Shown: positions 1 to 13,400 of the stretch, piece after piece | How the letters are laid out: each line of letters opens with the position of its first letter | Numbering within the stretch: the first letter of the stretch is position 1 | Assembly: GCA_025331565.1 (NCBI GenBank) | Contig: JAFREQ010000027.1 | Span: forward strand, 2,179,501-2,243,500 | Direction: 5' to 3' | DNA: 64,000 nt | From: Holacanthus passer | Lineage: Eukaryota; Chordata; Actinopteri; Pomacanthidae | Notes under the pieces: generated by a model | Databases searched by the model: none | The model's input: the letters and a program-made list of their open reading frames with translations, nothing else | What the model was told of the DNA's origin: nothing | Translations under genes and position numbers: made by a program

Positions 1-2415
1 ATGGTACTATCATCATTGATCCACGGAAACCTGCCTCTCCAAACCTTTCCAATGCCCTTCAAAACTCTGCTCTGCGGAGTGCCTCCTTCACACTACCAGA
101 GGGGGTTCATGACCCCAACACACCCATTTCACCAAACCTGGCTAAGGTTAGCTACAGATTCAGACTTTTTGGCTTTTTATTTTTCCCCTCACTTTCACAC
201 CACCTTTGTATGTGTGTTGATCTATTACTCTTTCCTCCCTTCTCATCTGTATTAGCTATATATTAGGACTTGTGTAGAAGGGCACAGATATATGGATTTG
301 AAATTGCTTCCATAAATTGATGTAGATCTTGTTTTTCTAATAGTATTTGGTAATCAAGTATACTATGCTGTTGCTGTTATCCTACTGACATTTGATTGAA
401 TTGCACTTGTTTAACCTTAACTAAAAACAGCTGTTGCAATACGTAGGCCCTCAATAACCCAGCCTTAAGAGGAGCTTCATACACCCTCCCAGATGGAACT
501 GTCATAGTGGACCCAAGGAAACCAAAGAGCCCCAACCTGACAGCCGCCCTGCAGAATCCCTATCTAAAGGGTGTGTCCTACACACTGCCTGATGGAACTA
601 TCATCATTGACCCACGGAAACCAGTTGCCCCTGACCTGTTAAAAGTATGTAAATTTACCTTAATGTAACTTTGGTGCTGTACCTGTTTTTTGGGTTGGCT
701 CTTTTTTCATTAACCTGGTTCCTGAATTTGTTAAAACATAGCATTTTAGTCATCAATTGAACAATTTGGTGTCTTGCTCCACAGGCTCTTACAAATGATA
801 ACCTTCGTAGTGCGTCATACCAGCTCCCTGATGGTTCCCTGGTTATCCCTGGACAGAAGCCTACCAGTCCCAACCTTGCAGCCGCTCTGAGGCAAAACCA
901 GGCAATGCGGTCTGCAGGTCTCTATCATCTGTCAGACAACTCTGTACTGTCGGGTGCACCCAAACCCAGCACTCCCAACCTCACCCGTCTGCTGCAGAAA
1001 GAGGAACTCCATGGTATCCGTTACAGGTTGGGAACTACACTATAAATGGAAACTAGGACAGAGAATGACCCGATAGGCTTGTCCAGGTGTTGCACAGAAT
1101 TACCTGTTGAGAAATCAAGCTGCAAGCTAGCCATTAACTTTTTACTAATGGAGAATGAAACATTAGCCCTAAGCGACCAAAAAGTTCCAGGAACTAGAAC
1201 CAGAGGAACTAAACTCAGAAACTAAATTATGAATTAAAAGTCCTCTTTTGCATTCCTGCTGGTGTCTCCACTGCATCTGAATAACTATGAAGACCACACA
1301 CAGGATGCAAGAACACAGCCTTCATCCGATTGTTATTCACTGATGTAGACATGCAAAGGAGGAAAGGGAGACTGAAAACTGCAGATCATCAAAGTCGACA
1401 ATCTGCTGAGTGTTTGATGGCTATTTATTTAAGATAAGATAAGATAAAACTTTATTCGTCCCACAGTGGGTAAATTCACAAATGTCTGCCATAGAACGGA
1501 ACCACCATTAAACTGCAAATGGATTTATTTTCTTGCTCACTCAATTTGTTCACTCATCACTGCTCTCTCTCTCATTAATTCCCTACCTCTCTCAACCACA
1601 GCTCCCTCTGTCTCTTGCTCAGCTGCTCTCAGTTTGTTCACACTTTCTCTCTTTATCTCACTGTTTTTTTTTTAAAACTAATTGGGAAGGCAGCAAAAAA
1701 GCCTAATATTCTTTTTAACATGCGTAAACAAGAAATGTCCATCCTTCATCCTAATATCAATGCTTGCCAATGCTACGACATTGTTTTATGAATGAAGTGG
1801 TGCACAAGTTGCAGAGGAGTTTGTCTTTGACAAATCAGCGACATTCAAAATTGCTCAGGTCAAAACGCAGGTTTAGTTCCTGCAGTCGAAAGGCCCTAAA
1901 TTTAGAAAGCAGCATGAATGGTCATTTAAGTCACAATGACAAAATTCCAAAAAAAAATCACATTTTTGCCAATGTTGTGTTACATGTTCTTAATTGAAGT
2001 GAATCATTCCTTGTTCCACAGGCTGCCGGATGGCTCTCTTCTCACACGTCGCTTCCACAACCCAAGCCTGTCTGATGCCATCCAAAACCAGCAGCTTCGC
2101 TATGCCTCGTACAGGGTGCCAACAGGCCTGGAGGGTGAGGATAATCGCTACGCTGTGGTTCCTCCCTACGGGCCACGCTCAGGACACTGGGCCAGGAATG
2201 CCCAAGGAGGAGGGGAAGGAGGGGAAGACGTCTGGTCAGCTGAGAGGGTTTTACCGCATGGGACGGTCCAGAATCTGTCAAAGTGGTCCATGTACAAAGA
2301 AGACGGGGTTTTAGAAGGATATTCACCCACACCTCGAGTTGTGGACGGACAGCCTCAGGACAAAGAATGGACTCCTGACAGGGACAGAGTACCTGGTCAA
2401 AGCTGGTATGACAAG
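1..2415 (+). other. myo15aa: myo15aa exons 1-4: N-terminal tandem-repeat region and linker
   Basis: Coding exons are <1-146, 447-644, 785-1026 and 2022-2415. They encode repeats of about 33 residues built on SYTLPDGTIIIDPRKP followed by SPNLxxAL. Exon 447-644 is 198 nt and holds exactly two 33-codon units. Exon 785-1026 holds one good unit and one diverged unit, and 2022-2415 opens with the last recognisable unit (LPDGSLL). The rest of exon 4 is a charged, glycine-rich linker before the motor. I do not know this repeat from mammalian MYO15A; it is part of the variable N-terminal extension of the long isoform. The true start is outside the window. Confidence 0.8.
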
Positions 2416-4363
2416 GTAGCTAAATTTATAAATTCATGCGTTTCTTCATATATGTCTATAAACACAACATTTATCTATTTTAAGGACGTTTAGGTGTTTT
2501 TATGACAGTTGATGGACAATAAATTGATAGGAATGAGTGAGATATAAACATTATTCAAGTAATAACTGTGAAGCCTACAACATAATAGCTTAGTGGCCCA
2601 CAAAAACAATTTGTAGAGTTTACAAACAAGATTATAAGTGATGGCAATATCCCTCAAGCTTTGATAATGTTGCGTGACAATGTGGGACTAATTGCATTAT
2701 GTGTGTGTGTGTGTGTCCAGATCTTCTCTATCCTAAGCATGCCCACAACAGGCCACAGGGTGAAACGCTGGGCGGAGGGAATGGAGGACATGACACAGCT
2801 GCCGTAAGCACAATCCAGTATTAACAAACAGCCTCACAGCTCATTCACTCACGTCACAGACTTACAAACATTTTGTTGCTCCAGTGTAGAGCAGCACAGC
2901 TTATTTCAATACATATCCTTTCTTTTCCTTAAGCATCAATTTGCTGTGTGTGTGCCAGTGTGCCCGTAGGCTTTCAAAATCCTTGAAAATTTGTAGAGTA
3001 CAAAAAGAAATCCCTAGCATTAAGTATGTTAAGTATATAAGCATTTTTATTAAAATGCAAGTAGATCTCTGTCAAATGATCATCATGTTTGTGTTATTTC
3101 AACAGCAGTTTGAAAGGAATTAATCCGCAATCATTCCCTGACATGCTCCCAAGTAAAAACTCTCTCTGATGTCTGATTTTGACGTCGCATAATTTTACCA
3201 GTTTTCACAGAGACGGCTCTTGAATGTCATTGAAAAGTAATTAATACTGGATGTCAAAGTGAGTGTGGGAATCCTGCTCCAGTGTGATAATGTGTGCTCT
3301 GTGCATGTGTGTTTAATTTCCTCTGTTTAATTTCAGTGAGCTGAATGAGACCACGGTTCTGATGAACCTGAAGAAGCGCTACGACCAGGACCTCGTATAT
3401 GTATGCTTAATGTCTGATATGCAAATTGATTAACTGATATCATCAAATGTCATGAACACTGCCTGCTACATCCACTGATCCCCTCTCCTTCTTATCTCTC
3501 TCTCTTTTTCTCCAACACAGACCTATATAGGCAGCATCCTCGTGTCTGTGAATCCCTACAAGTTGCTCAACATTTATGGCACAGACATGGTGCTTCAGTA
3601 TGGGGGCCGCGGACTGAGTGACAACCCTCCGTAAGACCTGGGAGTGTGTGTGTTAGGGCACGGGTTATGTTTTCAGTCTGGTTTGTATATGCCATGTATA
3701 TGTGTGTTTTAAAATATATCCAGGTCCAAATGGAGACCTGGACAATATGGAAATGGAATGGACAATATGCAGGTTCCAAAAAAAAACAGCAATGTCAAAT
3801 GTCAAATTCAAAATGCCAACAAAAGAATCCACCAACACTAACGTGACCACCATGTACGTCCCAGCAGAAACAAGAGTCCAAACTGAAGCAGCTGTTGGTC
3901 ACTGGCTGGTTAAGAGTCAATATACAGTAAAACATAGCAGTCAGTAAAATAGGTTTTTCAAAAATTGTGAATCACCGAAAATATTTGACTGATGGGTTTA
4001 GTCGCATGAGAGATCAGCTGTGGAAAGATACACACACCACTTTTGTCCTATTAAAATAAGTTAATTAGATGATCGTGCAGCCTGGATGAAGGTGTGAAAG
4101 AGAGGGCAGAATACACAAACAAAACTTTCTAACCTTTAGCTGTAACCTTTGAGTCGGTGTGTTCCTGCGCGTGATTGTACTGTTGTACTACATCTGTCTA
4201 CATGTGTCGTAAGCTGTGCTCCACGGTAAGGTTTGGTGGTAAATTGAGGTGTAAATGCCAGCACTCTCAGGTGTTAGTAAGAGGCTCCTATTACACTGCT
4301 GTTGGTCGGTTGCCAAGGGAGAGTTTGGTTATGGATTTCACTCCCACTTCACATTCACTCACT

Positions 4364-4394
<31 letters not shown>

Positions 4395-5521
4395 CAATTT
4401 TTCATTTAAAAATGTTTTCTTGTGTTGCAGTCATCTTTTTGCCATTGCTAATATCTCGTATACCACCATGATGGATGCCAAAAAGGACCAGTGTATTGTG
4501 ATCAGGTATGAAGTGTCGCAAGCATTTTTCATTTTGGCTTGAATTTGCTTTTGCAGTCAACCCCTAAAACTTAAAGCTGTCTTTTAAACACTGAAATGAC
4601 ATTTTTGCTTCTTCTTCTACAGACTTCTTCTTTAACGCCCATTTTATGACAATTTTTATTTTTGAATCCACAGTGTTAAATGTTAAAGAAAAAGAAACGC
4701 TGTAAAAGACTCAGGTTAACTGTTTTCGTTATTACAGTGGAGAAAGCGGGTCAGGAAAGACTGAAGCTACTAAACTGATCCTGCGTTACCTGACAGCCAT
4801 ACATCACAAATGCAACGTCACACAACAGGTGGATGTACTGTATATTTTGTACATGCATGCTGACAAATACAATGGTCATTTGGGCTAACACTGTTGTTGC
4901 TTTCTCCTCTCCTCTCTATCATCCCCCCATCAGATAGAGGTAAAGTTTTCCTCCCCTTGTTTTTGCTCTCATGATGACCCCCATCCCTGTTAAAGGTAGA
5001 CAAAGGCTAACATTTCTGTCTGTGGTGATTGGTCAGATCCTAGAGGCCACGCCCCTGTTGGAGTCTTTTGGGAATGCCAAAACAGTGCGCAATGACAACT
5101 CTTCACGCTTTGGCAAATACACGCAGATCTACATGGAGGAGTGAGTAGTAACAACGTCGCCCGGTAGAGTTAAGAAGTTTAACTCTACTCTAAGTTTGTG
5201 TTTACTTAGGTCACTTTTATTGGACATTAAATAGCATTACATCCATTCCATGGCAACTTACCCTAACCTTAACCACTGACCTAGATAAGAGCTGTTTTCC
5301 TGTTGGGGACATGGCTTTTGTCCGCAGTTGACCCAGTCTTCAGTCTGAGATGTGTCCCTGAAAGTAGTCACACCTGCACACACACACACATAGTGGGCTA
5401 AGTGGAGAAAATGCTATGTCCCAGTAACACAGATAGATGAGCAGTTGATCTACTGCTGTCGAACTGTGTCAGAGAAGAGACGAGCACATTACACATGCAT
5501 GACCTGTTACTTAACTCAGAC

Positions 5522-5557
<36 letters not shown>

Positions 5558-5702
5558 ATTGTCCATGCATGTATGTGCACATTGTACCTGCCTGTGTGTC
5601 GTTTACAGGGGTGTAATCAGCGGTGCCATAACGTCTCAGTACCTGTTGGAGAAGTCCCGCATTGTCTTTCAGGTGAAAAACACAAGCTCACACACATAGA
5701 CT

Positions 5703-5770
<68 letters not shown>

Positions 5771-7432
5771 GGAGTCTTTTTACCACTGAGTCATGGTGAG
5801 AAAGAGGAGATTGTAGCGGCAGACAGCTTGAGAGGTGTCAAACATGTTGCACTCTGTCCTTACACAGCCCAGTCTGTTCATCAGTCATTGATCCATCCAC
5901 CCATTTACCTATTTGTTTATCCAATACGCCGTCTTTTCTAGAGTCCTGTTTCCATTTCAGTAAACCTACCACCACAGATATAAATTGTATATTGTATAGT
6001 TGATTTATGTATGACACGTGGCTCTGTGTGTGTGTGTGTATGTGTGTGTGTTTTCATCCACAGGCCAAATCGGAGAGGAACTATCACATCTTCTACGAGA
6101 TGTTGGCAGGTCTTCCTCCTAACGAGAAGCGCTCACTCTATCTGCAGGAAGCTGAGACTTACTACTATCTGAATCAGGTGCTCAGTGGAATATGAAGTAC
6201 ACGCCCCTCCACACACACACACACACACACAGCACAGATAAGGAGTGGTCACTGTAATCAATTTCACAGTCACATTAACAAATGAGATGTCAGTTTCTTG
6301 AAAATGTGATATTTATTCCATCAAGTGATTAATGGCACAAACATAAAACTCATTGTGGTGCCTAAACACAGAGTAAAGGACCTTTGCAGCCTGGAGTCTG
6401 TATCTGAGAGATACTGTGTGATAAATGTAATTTGCTGATTTCTCTCCAAAACTGATATATAAATTGTTACTGTGTTTATTAAGGTTTTAATGATTAATGT
6501 CACGAGTTTTATGTTGCTCTTCAGCAGTGGTTGCAAACCATTTTGGCATATGATCCCTCAATCAAAGCAACATCTACTCGTGACCCCTTGTCATATCTTG
6601 CATATGTCTATGAGTTGTGAGCAGTTTACCTTGTCATTGTTTCATTTGAGTTATTTTCTGAGGCCTAAAGAGCTTAAACAACATTTCACAAATTAAAAAA
6701 GGATAGAAAATAGTCAGCAAATATTGACCTAGTTTTATGTTGCATTGTGGCTTTCAAGGTGCCACTGTTTGTTGGTCTGTTGATTTCCCAAATTTCTGTT
6801 TTCAATTATGTCAGCTTGCAATATGGTAAAAGGCTTGTTTCTATCTGCGTAGTAAATACAGCCTGAGCATGTAACCCCCATGTTCCCACTCTATTCTCAT
6901 TAATTCCCATAAAGTCCTGTTAATTTCCCTGGAACATTTCCATGAATATGAATATTCCTGGAACCCTAATGGTACCACTGAGGTTGCAGTACCACCACTT
7001 CATCACTTCAGGAGATGTGATGAAAGACAATTCAACACGTTGCTCATTCCAATGCAGATTAAAGATCCTGGACTATTTGCATTGTTATTGAGTGTCAGTA
7101 GATGTGATTGATGATTGGCTGTGGTTACTACTACAAGCACATGTGGCTTATCTCTTAAATAGTAACGTAACAGCTGGCTGAAAAGTAGCATTTCACTGCC
7201 CTCTCTGGTTGAAAGTGAGGTCAGAAGTGTCATCTGTTGCACCAGTGACTACTGTGATGCCACAGCGTACTGACATGCCCTGATGTATAGCATATATAGT
7301 ATCACTGCATCAAGGTGAGAAGTTGAGCCCCTGGAGGTCGACACAAACATGACTTTCAGCTGCCGATAAGTTACTCGTTAATTAGAGCTGTGATTAAATT
7401 GGCTGTGGGTATGTCTGTTGTTGTTGATAACG

Positions 7433-7493
<61 letters not shown>

Positions 7494-10392
7494 GCAGGGT
7501 GGGGATTGTACCATAGAGGGGAAGGATGATGGGGAGGACTTCAGACGTCTGCTGAATGCCATGGACCTCCTGTGTTTCACACCAGAGGAGCAAAACGGCA
7601 TCTACAGACTGCTGTCCTCTGTCCTTCATCTGGGGAACGTCTACTTCCAGCCACACCAGGTCTCTCTATCACACACACACACACACACACACACACTAAT
7701 AGGCTACAAAAATACATTTAGCTTCACGGTTGAATGATAATGATGATGTTGATAGATGATGGTAATAATGACTGTCTTTCCCTCTGTGTGTGTGGGTGTG
7801 CGTCCCTGCAGGCTGAGGGTCAGGAGGTTGCGTCGGTGGTGAGCACACACGAGATCAGGGTGGTAGCTGAGCTGCTACAGGTCTCACCTGACGGCCTGCA
7901 GAAGTCTGTCACCTTCAAAATGACAGTGAGCAGAACACACTTCGCATAAACGATCCCAGACTCATACACAAACCGCAGATATAAGGAATTGTAGTCTAAC
8001 GATTGAAGAGATGTTGCCAGATAACAGATGTGTTTGACCCGCCAGGATACAGTAAGGGAGAAGATCTTCACTCCGCTCACAGTGGAGAGTGCTGTGGATG
8101 CCAGGTGAGTGAGGGAATAGTCTGAATATAGTATCTGTTAAATTAAATACTACACACCTACAAAATAAAAGTCTGTCTGACACTCTTGTTTGAGGCTTTT
8201 TAATGTCCTCATTTTTTACCCCCTCCATCTAAAATCATACCAGGAGACTACTGAGAGGGAGTGAAGAGTCTTTGATATTCTCTTCCAGTGTTTGGTGGAG
8301 GCATGTGAGGACAAAGGATGTCAGGGCTGGGGGAGAGATTTTTCAGATGTCCTCTGTTTCCATAGGAACCGGGTTTTCTGTTTCCATAGAAACCTTATTG
8401 TGTGTTTTTCATAGAGATGCCGTTGCCAAGATCCTGTACTCGCTGCTGTTTAGTTGGCTGACAGAGCGCATCAACGGACGGGTCTACCCTCGCAACGAAG
8501 CCCTCTCCATCTCTATATTGGACATATATGGATTTGAGGTTAAGCTTAAGAGTGATCTCGCTCAATAACGTTTCAGCGCCGGCCTGTGTTTACTAACTCA
8601 CCAATGTCTCCCTTCTTTACCCTCCAGGAGCTACAGGTGAACAGCTTTGAGCAGCTGTGCATCAACTACGCCAATGAAACTTTGCAGTTCTTCTTTAACA
8701 GGGTCATCTTCCAGGAGGAGCAGGTCAGGGAAACTACAATTAATATTTTTGTACACATATGTGTGTTTTCCCACTGAGGATGGATTTGTTTGTCAAAAGA
8801 CGTCCACACATCAGGATTTAAAGTCAAAGTACAACCCTGATGCAGATTGCAGAAAAGTTGGGACGCCGTGTAAAATGTAAATAAAAACAGGATGCAATCA
8901 TTTGCAAACAAACTTCGTTTACCAACAACAGTTTTACAAAGTGTTCCTGAGTCCATGTATTAATCTCCTTTATACAATCATGTGTTTGACAAAGTGTTGA
9001 ACCTCTCTCCATCCTCGCTTGTGAACGACTGAGTCTTTCCAGGATGAACCTTTCATACCCAATCATGATACTATCACCTGTTACCAATGAACCTGTTTAC
9101 CTGTGGAATGACCCAAACAGGTGTTTTTGGATCAGTCCACAACTTTCACAGTCTTTTGTTGCTCCTGTCCCAACTTGTTTGAAACATGTTGCTGCCATCA
9201 AATCCAGCGTCCCAACGTCTTTGGAATCAGGGTTGTGTGAAAGAAAAGCATATAAGACAACTAGCTATAATCATGAGACTGCTCCTGGCTGCACATTGAA
9301 ATAACTATTGTGGACACAGCAAAACTTCAACTGACGTGAAAACTGGAAACAACCAAACAAACGGAGTTAGAAGAGTTTCACATGCAGCAGCCTGATGAAC
9401 TTTTGTGCTGTGTGTGTAGGAGGAATACATGAGGGAGCAGATCGAGTGGCAGCAGCAGCCCTTCAGCCACAACCAGGCCTGTCTTGACCTCATTGCCGCT
9501 AAGCCTCATGGGATACTGCGCATACTGGACGACCAGTGCGGTTTCCCTCAGGTACATCCACACCTATTGAACTAAACATCTATGTGAAATGACTCAGATT
9601 TGATAATAAACACAACTGGTATTGCTGGAAGTGAAGTCAACATATGATTGATGCTAATGCTAATTAATACAAACAGCACTTAATTAAAGCAGAGGGTGTT
9701 AATGATTTATTACTCCTTTGAAAACCTGTTCTCTAAGTGCACAAAGATCCAGTCAGCTGAGACAGACTGAGGTGAGCATGTGTCCTTAAAATGAAGTTAG
9801 ATTGCAGGACACTTATGAAATCTTACATTATTTAGGTGTATTGTGACAAAAGCAACAGCTGACAATAACTCATGTTTCAAATATTTCATACCTCAGAAAA
9901 CCTTTAGAAATGGTGTTAAAAAACCCATCTCACCTATTGGATTTCTCATAAACCAAGAGACTGAAGTGTATTACAGCCAGTTCTGATCAATACAAAACTG
10001 TCCCACATGCTCACTTAATTGGCTCCCTGCTGTTGTCATTATTCCCGTGGCTCCTAATATCAGAAGCCAACTGAGCTCATATTGAGATGAATGTATTATG
10101 GACCGGCTCAAAGTGAAATATGAACATAGTGTCTTCATATTGACTGAGGCTGAACGTACACAGGCCACATGTGTGTGTGTGTGCTGTCGAGATGTCGTTG
10201 CCATGGCTCGCCAACCATTAACCGTCTCCCATCATCGCTAGGCAACAGACCACACCTTCCTTCAGAAGTGCCACTATCACCATGGAAACGACCCGTTGTA
10301 TGCCAGACCAAAGATGCCGCTGCCAGAGTTCACAGTCAAACACTACGCTGGGAAGGTCACATACCAGGTGACACTGACTGACTGACTGTCTA

Positions 10393-10423
<31 letters not shown>

Positions 10424-13400
10424 GCCTGACTGTCTGTCTGTCTGTCTGACTGTGTCTTTCTGACTGACTGTCTTTCTGTCTTTCTCTTTTGTTTGTTTGT
10501 TTCTTTCTGTCTTTTTTGTTTGTTTGTTTTGTTTGTTTCTTTCCGTCTCTCTCTCTCTCTTTCTCTCTTTGAGGCACATCATTTGTACAACTTTTCCTCT
10601 TGTCACTTTTTATTCGAAACAATTTAAGATATTTTAAAAAGAAAAAGAAAAAGAAAAACAACAGAGAAGCTTGAGAAACATGATGGATATACATTTCTTA
10701 CTCCATCTTATGTCTTGTTATGTTATCTTATATCCATGAATATCAGTTTTTTTTTTCAATAGACTATGTCCATCTATTGCCTGGAAGGATCCTTCTTAAG
10801 GTTAAACATATACTTTATTTCCCCAAAATGTGTTTATCTTCTCTCATGACCAGAAGCTGTGGGAATGATTAGCATTCATGTGCCCACACAATCTCCAGCA
10901 ATCTGCTGTTAAACAAGAAGTTGTTGATTGTTTTTGCCTGATCAACAAATTGAATAAAACAGATTGCTTCCATTTCCTTGCATTTGTAAACATCTGCTGT
11001 GTTAGAGTCTTATCTCCCAAAGCGAATCCACCTCAGATATTTCTACATTTCATTGAAATTGATTCTGATTGGATATACCTGGTTTTATGTCCTTTACATA
11101 ACATTGCATCAAATCAATCTTTGTTTTCAAGATCAAATTCCCTCTTCATTTTCCACCTTGGATTAATGTGCACCAAGCTGTTAGACTTTTATTTGTCCAG
11201 TGTTGATTCCGATATCTCATTAAATCATGTTTTGTACAAACACTTTTCTGGTGCAGGTGCATAAATTCTTGGATAAGAACTTCGACATGGTCCGCCAGGA
11301 TGTGCTAGATCTCTTCATCCAGAGCAAGAACAGAGTGAGATGTGCAAATACGCTTTGTGCTTTTGACTTTCTCTTAAAGTTGTTCCTCTGTTCTTTATTC
11401 GCAGAGTAAGCGTAAGCAGTGGATCTTCAATTACATTTAAATATCATGACTGTTACTCATCACCTTGTATTGCAGTGGTGTGCCACAATGTAATTATGTG
11501 TTTTGACTTGTGCTTTTGACTTTTCTGTAAGAAATATACAAGCAGCAATATAGTAATTATAGTTTTGACTCAGGAATACATCTTTAGTTGACAGTAAAAC
11601 AAACTAGGGCTCAATATTTTTCCCATTCTGCTTTTTGGAAATCATTGTGTATTCACTACACATACCTACTACAAATATTATCCACCTAATATATGACAGG
11701 ATGCTCAGGATTGACTGTTCACGCTTTGGCTTCCCTCTTTGTCCTCTGTGCCGTGTGTATGTGTGTGTGTGTATATATACAGATGGTATCCAGCCTCTTT
11801 TTAAAGCACTCAGAGTCCACGTCTCAGCAGCGCTCTAATGTGCGGCGCAGCAGCGTGGCTCGTCGATATCAGGCCAACACCGTCAGCGCAAAGTTCCAGA
11901 GCAGCCTGCAGGAGCTGCTGGAGAAGATGGAAAGGTTTGAGTAAAAGAACACTCATTACCCTTTAGGATAATATGAAAACCTCTAACACACCTTTATAAT
12001 GTCATTGGAAGAGTTGTATTTGCGATTGAATTGTACTAAAGTATTATAATTGCCTTCCTCTAACTCATCTGAGTGTAAATTTTATGCATTATGTCGTGTC
12101 CTTATTCCACATTGACTGTATGCTTTGCTCCTGAGAAGGCTGACGTCTAAATTATACTGAGGTGACATTGAACCCTGTCAATGTTGACGCAAAATAATGA
12201 GCCACACTGTAATTTATTGTGTAGGTGTCTGAAATTTAATGCGAGATATAGAGACTGTGTTGATGTGGGGACTGAGGAACAAGTGAAAGAGGAGAGTTAA
12301 GTATAGTGTTTTATGGCCTTGTGCCTAAAATCACAATGAGTTCTGAACAATTTGTTATGGCTTGGTGTGACATTGAACTAAGGCGCTTAGAGTTCAGGTC
12401 TAATAGCCTTATAAGCCTCCAATGTCAGTGTTTGTAGGAGCCATTTATCTTGGGAAGATGAATTTTATTTGCTTAATTTGAGCGCAGTCATGTCTCTTAT
12501 GGACGAAAACAGAGGCCTATTTTAATCAACTCAACTGTAAAACCATGCCATGCTCTACAGATTTCTACTAGGAAAGTTTTCTTTTAGTTGGAAAGTTGAC
12601 TTCCTTGCTCAGGCCGAATGTATCATCAAATCATACATTAATGTATCCATCCATTCGTTCTCATCTATCTGTGACAGGTGTAACCCTTATTTTGTGCGAT
12701 GCATCAAGCCAAACCATCATAAGGTATATTTGCAATTCGGATGATGTGTGCAGGTTTGCAGTGAGTTATTTTTGCATTTTGCTTGATCTGAAATATAAGC
12801 TAATGTGCATTATGTGTATGCATGTGTATGTATGTGTAGGAGCCAGGAGTGTTTGACATGGAGCTGGTCAACACTCAGCTACATTACTCTGGTATCATGG
12901 AGACCATCCATATCAGGAAGGAGGGTTATCCAATCAGATTGCACTTTCACAGCTTCCTATCAAGGTTGGTAACTTATTCTTCATATTAAGCGTATTTGAG
13001 GAGAAATGTAAGCTCTAACTGAACCATGTAGGCTGAAATCCGTCCCAGTCTGCCGCTCAGCTTTCTTTCCTAAAAAGAACTGTATCTGCTCCCCTTACAA
13101 CTCACCACATTCAGCTTGTCAAAATTGCCTGAATTACTGGCTTTTTCTGGCGAGAGTACAATTCACACACCAATTTCTTCCTGCTGAAATAGCCATCTGG
13201 CACTTGCCAGCTCCCGCAGTAGGAAAGCAGCTGAAACCAATTGATCTCACAGCACCTCTGACCACTGGCTGCCAAAATCGTCTGACCTACGGTATTTCAG
13301 AAAAACAGTCAACACAGTCAGTTAGATTCACACTAAAATTACTAATTACAAGCAAATACTTAACAACCAAAACTCAGAACATTAAAAATCTCAATTAGCT

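Noticed and set aside
1..255. 84-codon open frame starting at base 1
   Set aside because: It is out of frame with the real exon, which reads GTIIIDPRKP from base 3 and ends at donor 147.
1130..1900. Possible composite repeat with AAAAAGTTCCAGGAACT-like stretches
   Set aside because: It resembles a diverged MITE interrupted by the retroposon tail at 1428, but ends could not be defined, so it was not listed.
5398..5941. Open frames rich in Thr-His or Cys-Val on both strands
   Set aside because: They are translations of (CA)n/(TG)n microsatellites; the same applies near 7400, 15400, 15800, 25260 and 29700.
10218..10694. 158-codon minus-strand frame rich in Gln, Thr, Asp, Arg
   Set aside because: Translation of the (CTGT)n repeat and pyrimidine tract; no splice or start context.
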